Below, piece by piece: positions 24,771-35,592 of a stretch of 64,000 nucleotides of DNA. The notes beneath the pieces were generated by a model. That model was not told the origin of the DNA. It saw nothing but the letters and a program-made list of their open reading frames with translations, and made no database searches. Both the position numbers and the translations under genes were made by a program. The stretch is from Mastigamoeba balamuthi (Eukaryota; Evosea; Mastigamoebida; Mastigamoebidae). Positions within the stretch are counted from its first letter, which is position 1. Each line of letters begins with the position of its first letter. The stretch spans positions 68,916 through 132,915 of the forward strand of contig CACRSC010000087.1 of NCBI GenBank assembly GCA_902651635.1, in the 5' to 3' direction.

Positions 24771-27700
24771 CTAAATCGAGAGGGAAGCGAGGATCAGTGC
24801 GAGTGCCACCATGACAGAGACAGCATCGGCACCCGACGTCGAGCTGACGTGGGCTTCGGACTTCTTGCTGCTGTGCGCACTGTGGGCGGAGGAGCCTGCA
24901 TGGCTTGCGGAGGTGCTGTGTGCACTTTGGGCAGATGAAACTGCATGGCTTGCGGTGCTCTGGCTCGCCGCACTTGATGTGGTGTGCGCACCGCCGGCAC
25001 AGTCGCCGCCGTCCCACGAGCACGAAGTCGTGTTGCACTCTGCGAGAGCGAATTCCACACGAATTCAGACTAGCAGAAGCAATGGAGTGCGCAATCAGAG
25101 GGTTCGACGGACCCTGGTCGCACTCGCCGTCGTGGACCCACGTGCTCAGACAGAACGGCGCGCAGCCCATCAGGTGCTGGCAGTCGGGGGCGTCGTAGCC
25201 GCACGCGGCGTTGAGGCACTCGGGCTCGCAGACGCTGTTGTTCCTGTGGATGATCGGGAAGCACCCCGGCGCACACCGCTCCTTCCTCAGGTCGAAGCAG
25301 TCGCCCCCATCGTAGCCGCATGCTCTCTGTCGCAGAGCTGTCAGGAGCCGGGGCAGCGAAGAGGGCGAGAGATGGGATGACGGACGTTGAGGCAGACGAG
25401 GTCGCAGAAGCCGTCTCCCGTCCAGTCGTAGAGGCACTCGTAGTTATTGTCGCAGGTGTCACGGTCGCAGTCGTAGCCGTCCCAGCGGCATGCCTCGTTG
25501 AAGCAGGCCTGGTCGCAATTCTTGTCGCCGATCTGCGATGCCTTGCAGTTGACGGAGCAGAAGCCGGTGCCGTTGACCTTGTCGCACATGCCCCCGTCGA
25601 AGTTGCATGCCGCCTGTGTGGAGGTCGTGAGCTGCGTGGTGACAGCGGGGCTGTGCGCACGTTGTAGCATGCGGCGTCGCACTTGTCGTCGTGGGCCATC
25701 GAGAGCCTGCAGTGGGCCGCGCAGTACACGCAGTCGCCGTTGTCGTAGTTGCAAGCGCTCTGCCGGCGCCAACACCACTCGGTGAGAGCGTTGAACGGGG
25801 CACAGGGGGAGAACGTGGAGTGACGTACTGTGTTGTAGTCGGAGTCGCAGTAGGCGTCGCCCAAGTAGGATTTGGGCTCGTCGCACTGCGAGAGGTTTGC
25901 GCAGTCGCCGCCGTCGAAGTCGCACGCACTGACGTTACAGGCGATAGTACACCAGCCGTTGCCCACATCCGTCTTGAGGCACTCGGGAGCGCAGTGCGAG
26001 CTGTCCACTCTGCAGTCGCCGCCGTCGAAGGAGCAGTTGGCCTGTGTCATAGCGACGTGGGCGGCTGGTCAGTCTTTTTTTGCTCTGAGGTCAGCTGCGC
26101 ACGGTGTTGCACGCCGGGTTGCAGTGCGAGTTGTTGATCAGCGGCGTCGGGCAATCGTGGTTGCAGAATTGCGTGCGGCAGTCGTCGCCGTCGTACTTGC
26201 ACCGCGACTGCGAGAGAGAAAATAACTAAGGGAACATTCTACTGTAAGGTCTGTGGTGCACACCGTCAGGCAGGCCTTGTCGCAGTGGCCGTTGTCGATC
26301 ATGCTCTTGAGGCACTGGTCCGAGCACTCGTCCCAGTACTTGCAGACGCCATTGTCGTCGGAGCAGTTGTACGTGGCGCACTGGGGGTCGCAGACGCTGT
26401 TGGCGAGCATCGCCGGCGTGCAGCCGGGGCCGCACTGCGCTGTGTGATTGCAGTCGCCGCCGTCCCACTTGCACTCCTCCGTGAAGCAGAGTATGTTGCA
26501 GTACCCGTTGCCGATGTGCCTGCACCGGAGCGATTTCAGTTGATTTCGCTCCTCCCGACTTGGTTTTTTCGAGTTCCTTTTCCGTACTTTGAGGGGCAGC
26601 TGCACACTTTGGTGCCGGCGTCGACAGCGGCCATTGTGGCGTCGATCCAGCTGCGGAACGAGCTCAGGCGCGTCCAGACGCCGGGGAGGTCGACGTCAGC
26701 GCAGCCGTTGCCCCAGCTGGTGAGGCCCACCTGCGTCATCTTGCCGTCCGTGCCGATGTGCACGAGGGGCCCCCCGCTGTCGCCCTGGCAGCCGTCCCTG
26801 CCGCCCTCCTTGTACATCGTGCAGATGGCTGCGAGGAATTGTCCTCAGTGCCAGAGACGACTTCATTTTCACGGCAGTTTTCCCCTTACCCGAATCGAGG
26901 ATGACTGACGTGTTGTAGAGGTGCCTGCAGTGCTCCCTGGCGATGATCGGCAGTTTCACCTCGCGCAGAACCAGGGGCGACCCGCCACCGCTGTAGAGAG
27001 TGCCCCAGCCGAGCGCCCACACCTTCGTTCCGACCCTGCAGGCGCCAAGATTAATGCAGCCGGGTGAGCCGGAGAAGGAAGTGCCGGCTTGTCAGTAAAT
27101 TTGCCAAAAACTGCTCTCCGAAGAAAAAAAATAAACGCTGAGAGTAGAAACTGCGCACGCGGGGTCCGGGTAGTCGCTTGATGCTACCTCCACGGTTTGC
27201 ACGCCCGTGATGGGTGCCGTGAGCTTGAGCAGCGCCAGGTCATCTGGACGAGCGAGAAAACAGGGACGAAAACAAGAAGCGAGCGGAGGTGAGCGCAGAG
27301 CAAAACTTCCTCAACCAAGCCAGATGAGGGCCAGCGCACTGTTGAGCTGGTTGTGGTCAAAGTCCGGGTGGGCGTAGACGCTGGCAACGGTGCTGGTCTT
27401 GGCCTCGGTGTCGTCGGTGGGCGTCAGCGAGGCGGCCGCGACTGTGTTGCCGGGGCGGAAGCCCTGGGCGAGGGCCTTGCGCCCGTCCTCGACGCAGTGG
27501 CCCGCCGTCAGCACCCACGTCGGCGCGATCAGCGACCCACCGCACGTGACGTAGTAGCTGTCCTTGGACGAGGCTCCCAGAAGCGCTGCCAGGGAGTGTG
27601 AGACACGATCGTGACGGTGGCGAGCGTGCAGGTCATCCAGGGGTACTTGGCAGCCGAGGCCACGGGGTTGCCGTTGACGATGCGCTGGGCCACCGTGGCG

Positions 27701-27771
27701 GCCTCGGTCTGCTGTGCCACTGCCGCTGCCGCTGCGGCAAGCAGGAAGGCCACGAGGGCGGTGTTGTGCAT
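24771..27771 (-). CDS. P9: secreted trypsin-like serine protease with eleven LNRs and GPI-like tail
   Basis: The ATG is at 27771 (MHNTALVAFLLAAAAAAVAQ) and the TAG at 24771-24773. Activation site QR-IVNG. His near 27498 (TAGHC), Asp near 27240 (DDLALLKL), Ser near 26777 (GDSGGPLV); Asp189 and Gly226 are present. I counted eleven LNR modules here, from HIGNGYC...CKWDGGDC (near 26,500) to [13 protein letters not shown] (near 25,020). Introns often fall inside a module, between its CN-T and its next Cys. The Asp-containing exon starts by completing an Asn codon, so splicing restores the usual NDLALLKL. The stalk is a long Ser/Ala/His stretch and the tail is VSVMVALALILASLSI. It is a convenient reference for the family. 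Confidence 0.9.
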
Positions 27772-28582
27772 GGGGCGGTGGTTGTTCGCTGCTGCTGTGG
27801 TCCGAGACAGAAAAAAAAGGTTGTGAAGTGGGGTTGTGACGTGCGGCTTTTAAAGGCCGGAATTTGAGTGTTTTCTGGCTGCGGAAACGCCGCAGGTCCT
27901 GCCACCCGGACGCTCAGACGGAGGGAGACCGGTTGATGGATGCCAGCAGGATGAGCAAGAGCAACTATCGCGTTTTTCAGTGCCTGATTTGTGCACTTGT
28001 GCAAAAGTGCACCCGAGTTTTTTTGTGACGGGAAAACTTAAGCACCAACACAAATACTCTCTCCTTGCCGGGAGGATTCCCGACCGAGTTTTTCCACATC
28101 TGCCAGGATGCGTGGGACACGCGACCGCTTGCAGCATGCCCCAAGAAGAGTGCCCCTGGGACTTCCAAGGCCCCCACATTATCCTAGCCAGAACGAACTC
28201 CGAGCGGAATGTCTTTTTCCCAGTCGACACATTGATTTTGCGCCAACCGTAGGCTAGTTGGACTGCGAGAAAAAGTGATCTCGAAAGTCTAGTGGTGCTG
28301 CTCCTACGAAAGTTATCTGGACCCGCGACTCGAATAAGAAGGGTACACATCAGAACAGAAGCCCTGAAGTGGACAGTGCCATCACCGCGCACCGTGTTGA
28401 AGCATTGTGCTGCAGACGCATCCATCGCCACTCGGGAAGGAATCGTTTATGAACATATTCGGGTTTGTCGTTGAATTCTCTTTTTCGAGGACCCCACCCC
28501 TTTTCCAATGTCACAAGGCGTTCAGGTCAACGAAACGTTGTTTTGGCCTGATGACCAGTTCGAGAGTTCTTATCACAGTGCT
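27772..28582. other. Intergenic region between P9 and P10
   Basis: No gene is supported. The left edge holds the P9 upstream element (27835-27854). Reading frames here show no family similarity. Confidence 0.45.
27835..27854 (-). promoter_or_regulatory. Conserved upstream element of P9 (TATA-like plus ACGTCA)
   Basis: On the minus strand this reads TTTAAAAGCCGCACGTCACA, 64-84 nt upstream of the P9 ATG. P10 carries nearly the same string at the same distance, while the sequence around it is less conserved. TTTAAA could act as a TATA-like core and CACGTCA resembles bZIP or E-box sites. Function is inferred from position and conservation only. Confidence 0.5.
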
Positions 28583-31494
28583 CTACCAACTCGAGAACAC
28601 CCGAGAAGTGAAGGCCAGTGCAAGCGACGCCAAGGCAGTACCGGCACCAGATTGTGTGCTCTCATCGCTCTCCACTTGGGCTTCGGACCTCTTGCTGCTG
28701 CTGTAAGTGCTTTCGGCGGAGCCGGCATGGCTTTCAGTGCTTCCACTGTGCGCACCGCCAGTGCAGTCGCCGCCGTCCCACGAGCACGAAGTCGTGTTGC
28801 ACTCTGCGAGAGAAGTCCGGAATTACCACAAAATTGAAGGTTGGGTGCGCATATCGGAGGGAATCGGCGGACCCTGGTCGCACTCGCCGTCGTGAACCCA
28901 CGTGCGCAGGCAGAAGGGGGCACAGCCGAAGAGGTGCTGGCAGTCGGGAGCATCGTAGCCGCACGCGGCATTGAGGCACTCGGGGTCGCAGACGCTGTTG
29001 TTCCTGTGGATGATCGGAAAGCACCCCGGCGCACAGTACTCATTGAGGTTAAAGCAGTCCCTTCCGTCGTAGCCACAGCCTCTCTGCGAGAGTAGTAGTG
29101 TAAGGAAGCAGAACAGACTGAGGAGAGATTGTTAACTTACGTTGAGGCACACAGGGTCGCAGGTGCCGTCGCCTGCCCAGTCGTCGAAGCACCGGTTCTT
29201 GTCGTCGCAGGTGTCGCTGTCGCAGTCGTTGCCGTCCCAGCGACAGGCCTCGTTGAAGCAGGCCTCGTCGCACTTCATGTCGCCGATCTGTGATGCCATG
29301 CAGTCGACCGAGCAGAAGCCGGTGCCGTTTGCCTTGTCGCACATGCCCCCGTCGAAGTTGCATGCCGCCTGCGCACGTCGAGGGCACGTTAGCTATGGGA
29401 TGCGTGATCGCCAGCCACGGGTCTGTGCGCACGTTGTAGCATGCGGCGTCGCACTTGGCGTCGTGGGCCATCGACACCTTGCAGCGGGCTGCGCAGTACA
29501 CGCAGTCGCCGTTGTCGTAGTTGCACGCGCTCTGCCAACACCAACATGAGATGCAGGGGCGGACGGGTTGCCGGGAATTGGCGCACTGTATTGAAGTCCA
29601 AGTCGCAGTAGGCGTCGCCGATGTAGTACGTGGGCTCGTCGCACTGCGAGAGGTTTGCGCAGTCGCCGCCGTCGAAGTCGCACGCACTGACGTTACAGGC
29701 GATATTGCACCAGCCATTGCCCACACTAGACGTGGCGCAACCGGGGGCGCAATGCGAGCTGTCCACTGTGCAGTCGCCGCCGTCGAAGGAGCAGTTGGCC
29801 TGCGCCATAGCAACGTGGGCAGCTGGTCAGTCGATTTGATCGAAACGACTGTTGCGCACGTTATTGCACGCGGGATTGCAGTGAGTGTTGTTGATCAGCG
29901 GCATCGGGCAGTGGGGGTCGCAGAACTGCGAGAGGCAGTCGTCGCCGTCGTACCTGCACCGCGACTGCGAGCGCGAAAAAGTTATTAGTGCAGGTTTGCG
30001 CCAAGTTGAAAACTCCAGAAATTCTGAAAGGGGCACACCGTCACGCAGGCCCTGTCGCAGTGGCCATTGTCGATCATGCTCTTGAGGCACTGGTCCGAGC
30101 ACTCGTCCCACCACTTGCAGACGCCGTTGTCGTCGTAGCAGTTGTACGTGGCACACTCTATGTCGCAGACGCTGTTGGCGAGCATCGCCGGCGTACAGCC
30201 CGGGTCGCACTGCTCTGTGTTGTTGCAGTCGCCACCGTCCCACTGGCACTCCTCTGTGAAACACAGTATGTTGCAGTATCCGTTGCCGATGTGCCTGCAT
30301 TGACGATCGTCAGTTGATTTCACTCGTTCGGTCTGGGGGTATTATCCAGTTCCTCTACGTACTTTGAGGGGCAGCTGCACACTTTGGTGCCGGCGTCGAC
30401 GGCCGCCATGGTGGCGTCGATCCAGCTGTGGAACGAGCTCAGGCGCGTCCAGATTCCAGGGCTCCCGGCGTCAGCGCAGCCGTTTCCCCAGCTGGTGAGG
30501 CCCACCTGCGTCATCTTGCCCTCCCTGCCGACGTGCACGAGGGGCCCCCCGCTGTCGCCCTGGCAGCCGTCCCTCCCGCCCTCGTTGTACATCGTGCAGA
30601 TGGCTGCAAGGCGCGATGGAGTGATATCAGAACCGATGAAATTAGCAATACAGTGTCGGGGTCCCCGAGTATTCGCGCACCCGAGTCGAGGATGACCGAC
30701 GTATTGTAGAGCTCCCTGCAGAGTTCCCGGGGGATGACTGGCAGCTTCACCTCGTTCAGCTCCTGGGGTGACGAGCCCTTGTTGTAGAGATTGCCCCAGC
30801 CGATCGCCCACACCTTCGTTCCGGAACTGCAGGCGCAGCGAATACACGTCCAAGGTAAATATAAATGATGATCTGTTTCCCCTCACAGCCCCGAACACCG
30901 AGAGCAGCTTCTGCGCACGCAGGGTCTGGGTAGTCGCTTGGCGCCACCTCCACAGTCGGAACTCCCGTGATGGGTTCCGTGAGCTTGAGAAGCGCCACGT
31001 CATCTGTCCATCTGTGAGCGCAGAGCAAACCACACTTCCTAGCCAAGCAAGCTGAAAGCCGACGCACTGTTGAGAAGGTCGTTATTAAAATCCGGGTGGG
31101 CGTAGACGCTGGCGACGGTGCTGGTCTTGGCTTCGAGGTCGTCGGTGGGAGTCAGCGAGGCGGCTGCGACCTTGCTGCCAGGGCGGAAGCCCTGTGTGAG
31201 AGCCTTGCGCCCACTGTCGACGCAGTGGCCCGCCGTCAGCACCCACGTCGGCGCGATCAGCGACCCCCCGCACGTGACGACGTATATCTCCTGGGACATG
31301 GCTTCCAACAGCGCTGCCAGGGCGTGAGTTGCGTTCGTGTCGGTGGCTAGCGTGCAGGTCATCCAGGGGTACTTGGCAGCCGAGGCCACGGGGTTGCCGT
31401 TGACGATGCGCTGGGCCACCGTGGCGGCCTCGGTCTGCTGTGCCACTGCCGCTGCCGCTGTGGCAAGCAGGAGGGGCACGAGGGCGATGTGCAT
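28583..31494 (-). CDS. P10: secreted trypsin-like serine protease with LNR array; atypical tail
   Basis: The ATG is at 31494 (MHIALVPLLLATAAAAVAQ) and the TAG at 28583-28585. Activation site QR-IVNG. His near 31226, Asp near 31000 (DDVALLKL), Ser near 30552 (GDSGGPLV), Asp189 and Gly226 intact. The LNR tract runs from about 30,310 to 28,780. The end is a Ser-rich stalk and TALASLALAFTSRVFSSW: the hydrophobic stretch is shorter than in the other members and is followed by Arg and polar residues. That makes GPI attachment less certain here; the protein might be secreted instead. The first exon frame reads through the expected intron without a stop, so the splice there could be GC-type, optional or lost. 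Confidence 0.86.
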
Positions 31495-32279
31495 TTGTTG
31501 CTTGGTGCTGCTGCTGCTGCTGTGGTTCAAAACTGACAACTAAGTAGGGACTGTGACGTGTGGCTTTAAATGCAGAAATCTGAGCTATTTCTGTTTAATA
31601 GATTCACCGGAGCTCCACCCGCCTGGTACACTCGGCACGAGCATGCCTGGTGGCGATGCTTTCAGCGAGTGCAGGAACCACCACCACGCGCTTTCTGTGC
31701 TCGATTTGTCCACTGTTGCATAAGTCCAAAGTAATTGTGGGACATTTCTCGTCGCACCATCGAAAAGTCTCCCTTCCGTGCCCGGGTTTTCATTCGTGAT
31801 TTAGTCCGTTTCTCGGACATGCGGGTCATCTGGCAGCATGGAGCACGCACAGTGAGAGCGATGATGGGGTTTCAACTCACGCGTTTTCTGACCCATTGAG
31901 AACCCGAAACAGCAATAGCTCGGCTTGTTCCCTTATACACTTTGTCTTCATGCCTGGATTTCCCAGTCGACATTTTGAGTGACACATTCGGTGAGGCGCT
32001 ATCAGGAATGCTCGAGCACTATTTACTAAGCGTGTTCTAGGCCCAACACACACCTTTTCTCACGACCAATAAAAACCAGCAAGCAGCGCAATTGCGAGTG
32101 GTGGAAAGTGTGGATGATTTCTATGCTTGAGCCTCAGAATTGAAAATTCTGTTTTGGTGCTCAATCAGATGATTCAGAATATTGGATATCTGAATAATGG
32201 AATGAACAGGATGTCCCATCATGAGGTTCGGAGGTGAGGGCTCTGTTGTATTTGATTTTTCTTTTGCGAGTCACAGTAA
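31495..32279. other. Intergenic region between P10 and P11
   Basis: I see no gene. The left edge carries the P10 upstream element; the rest is of intermediate to AT-rich composition without clear repeats. Confidence 0.45.
31552..31570 (-). promoter_or_regulatory. Conserved upstream element of P10 (TATA-like plus ACGTCA)
   Basis: The minus strand reads TTTAAAGCCACACGTCACA, 58-76 nt upstream of the P10 ATG, matching the P9 element. P8 keeps the CACACGTCA part about 75 nt before its ATG (23985-23993) without the TTTAAA. Inferred from comparison of paralogues only. Confidence 0.5.
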
Positions 32280-35200
32280 TCAATGGAGTATCGCGAGAGA
32301 GACAGCAAAGACCAGAACTGCACTCACCTCGCCCAAACTGGGAGCGACACTGGTTGCACTGGGAACGACAGACCTCTGCGCGGAACTGCCTGTTGCCGAC
32401 GAACTCCCAACACCAGGAGAAACGGTGCTGGTCTCCATTCCGCTGCTGCTGCTCTTCGTTCGTCCCGACAGGCAGTCGCCGCCGTCCCACGAGCACGCCG
32501 TCGTGTTGCACTCTGCACAGGAGTTGAGGAGCCGGCCAGCGTGAGCCCTGGGAGAGAGGAACGCCGGAGCGCACCGGCGTCGCACTCGCCGTCGTGGACC
32601 CACGACTTGAGGCAGTATGGCGCGCAGCCGAACAGGTGCCTGCAGTCGCGGGCGTCGTACCCGCACGCCGCGTTGATGCACTCGGGCTCGCAGATGTCGT
32701 CTCTGATGTGCAGGCGCGGGTAGCACCCCGGCGCGCACTTGGGCTCAGTGGCTGAGTCGAAGCAGTCGCCGCTGTCGAAGGAGCACCCGGCCTGTGCGGT
32801 GCCGTCAGCCGTGGCGCGGAGGGAGGCAGAGAGGGAGCTGGCGGACGGACCATGGCACACTCGCGGTGGCAAATGCCGTCGCCCAGCCACTTCTTCAGGC
32901 ACATGGACCCCGTGAAGTCGCAGAGCTCCTCGTCGCAGTCGGTCCCGTCCCAGTTGCACTCCATGTTGAAGCACGCGGGGTTACACTTGCCGTCGCCGAC
33001 CTGCGTCTTGTTGCAGCCCATCGCGCACAGGTGGTCGCCCACGAACTTGTCGCACATGCCCCCGTCCCAGTTGCATTTGGCCTGGAGCACATACCATAGA
33101 GGAAAAGTGCGCAGAATTCGCGTAACTCGCTCTTTGAGTGTGCGACCACAGCAGGCGGTTGTCTGAGTCGCACATTGTAGCACGCGGGGTCGCAGACGCT
33201 GTTGTTGGTCATCTGCTTCCTGCACCGGGGCGCACAGTAGAGGCAGTCCCCGGCATCGTAGTGGCACTCGCTCTGCCGCGGAGGTCAGCCCAGCAATCAG
33301 AGGGAGTGTGGGCTTACAGTGTTGTAAAGGGGCTGGCACCAGTGGTCGCCCAGCCACCCCAGAGGCGCGGAGCAGTTGGGGAACGTGATGCAGTCGCCGC
33401 CGTCGTAGTTGTGCTCCTTGTCAAAGCACGCCGAGTCGCACTCGCCGTTGCCGATCGAGCTGTTGTGGCAGACTGCGGGGGGCGGGCCGATGGGACCGCT
33501 GGGGGCCTCGCAGTCGCCCTCATCGAATGAGCAGTTCGACTGCACGAGTTGCGTGAGTTGACGATGCAGGGATCCTGTGTGCGCGCACGTTGTTGCATCC
33601 CGGATTGCAGGCGCCGTCTCCTAGGACAGGAGGAGGGCAGCCCGGGGCGCAGAACTTGTCATCACAGTCGCCGCCATCGTAATGGCAGCTATACTGAAAA
33701 AAACAAAGTCAGAAGGTTTTGAAGAGATCGGAATGACGCACCGTGATGCAGGCCGTGTCGCAGACACTGTTGTTGACCATGCTCTCGGCGCAGCTCTCGG
33801 AGCAGAAGTCTGCACTCCTGCACGCGTAGTTGTCGTAGCCGCACTCGAGAGTCGCGCAGCCCGGGTCGCAGACGCCGTTCCTCCAGAGGGTGTCGTTGCA
33901 GGTCTTCCCGCAGCCGCCAGCGCAGTCCGTGCGGTCCCACTCGCACCCCTCCGAGAAGCACAGTAGGTTGCATTTGCCGTTGCCGATGTACCTGCGCCCG
34001 CGGGCTGTCAATTGACTCGGGGAAAACGGCACGGAGACAAGCGCACTTGGTGGGGCAGCCGCAGACCTTGGCCCCGCTGTCCACGCGCGCCATCGTGTCG
34101 TCGATCCACTGGCGGAACGAGCTGACGCGCGTGTAGACCCCGGGGCTCTCTTTCCAGGCGCAGCCATGGCCGTAGCTCGTGAGGCCGACCTGCACCGCTC
34201 TGCCCTCCTTGTCGAAGTGCACCAGAGGCCCCCCGCTGTCGCCGGTGCAGGTGTCCCGCCCGCCCTCGTTGAACCCCGCGCACAGGACTGCGACGTGCGT
34301 GCCCAAGCCAGTTGTGGGTGAGAGCTCTGCGACGGAGGGGCCGTGCGGCCAGTGCGTTGGGGTTCGTAATTTTCGCGCACCCGAGTCGAGCAGAGTTGTG
34401 CCGTTGTGCAGCTCCCGGCACTCGTCCCTGTCGACGACGGGCAGCTTCGCCTCCCTGAGCGCCACCGAGCTGGGGCCCTCCTCGGTGTAGAGGTCGCCCC
34501 AGCCGATGATCCAGACCTTTGTGCCGGCCCTGCAGCGGCCCAGAGCAGAACAGCCCCGTCGTCAGAGCCGGCGATGGACTTGAATTCTGCGATAGCAAAA
34601 AGGAATCCAAGTTTGGAGCAGAGAAACCACGCACGCCGGGTCCGGATAGTCCTTCGCTGCAAGCGTGGCAACCTGGACGCCGGTGATGGGAGTGGCAAGC
34701 TTCACAAGCGCCACGTCATCTGAGTGGAAAACGGAGGGAAATTCAAAGGATGATCGAAAAAGTATGAAGACTATCGCGGGGAACGCACAGAGCATGTGGG
34801 AGAGGTCGAGGTCTGGATGGGTGTAGACAGCAGCGACCCTGCTGGTCCTGGCGCCGGGGTCCCTGGTGGGCGAGAGGGAGCCGACGCCGACGAGGCTGCC
34901 CGGCGCGAAGCCCACGAAGTAAATGTCGCTGCCGGTGTCGACGCAGTGGCCCGCCGTCAGCACCCACGACGGCGCCACCAGCGTGCCCCCGCACACGGAG
35001 GACCTCCCGGACGAGGACTCGGACATCAGCGCTGCTCAGGGCCCAAGGGTTCAGAAAAACAGGGCAAAATACCCTCGAAAACTGATGAGGGCCCGAATTT
35101 TGAATCGCCAAGGGAATTGGGAGCGGGGGGCTGGGGCGTGCAGGCCATCCAGGGATACTTGGAGGCGGAGGAGACGAGAGCGCCGTTGACCACGCGCTGG

Positions 35201-35280
35201 GACAGCGATGGGGCGCGCGGGTGCTGGGCCAGAGAAACAGAGGCGAACGCCAGTGTGACGAGCAGAACAGAAGACCCCAT
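32280..35280 (-). CDS. P11: secreted trypsin-like serine protease with LNR array and GPI-like tail
   Basis: The ATG is at 35280 (MGSSVLLVTLAFASVSLAQ) and the TGA at 32280-32282. Activation site QR-VVNG. His near 34947 (TAGHC), Asp near 34716 (DDVALVKL), Ser near 34236 (GDSGGPLV), Asp189 (GRDTCTGDSGG) and Gly226. The LNR array is divergent: one module carries a Pro-rich insert (GPIGPPP, near 33,485) and one reads HNYDGGDC. The last LNR is CSWDGGDC near 32,480, followed by a Ser/Thr/Val-rich stalk and the tail VSAVLVFAVSLAILH. It is the outermost gene of the array, with no family member to its right. Confidence 0.87.
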
Positions 35281-35592
35281 CGGTGTTCGGTCCACAACAA
35301 AACAGAAGAGTGTTCAAATATCTCAGGTGAATAAACCCCAAAGAGGCCAAGGGTGCAGTGCATATTCTCTGTATCTCTGAAATCGAAATATGATAAATCC
35401 CCAGGAGTCGGTTGTTTGATGCATGTAACGTCGAGTGGCCATCGACAAAACACACGCCGGTCGCATGGATAGTTGCAGCCAGAATCTCCTGGAGCCGCTA
35501 ACGTTGGGAAAGGACTGCCCGGCGTTGCATGATGAATCTGCCCAAAATATCAGGAGATTCGGCGAACACTTTTGCCGGTTCATCGCATTGCA

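Noticed and set aside
1-35280. Reading the left half as Notch receptors because of the LNRs
   Set aside because: There are no EGF, ankyrin or NOD segments, and each LNR array follows an S1 protease domain in the same orientation with linking exons.
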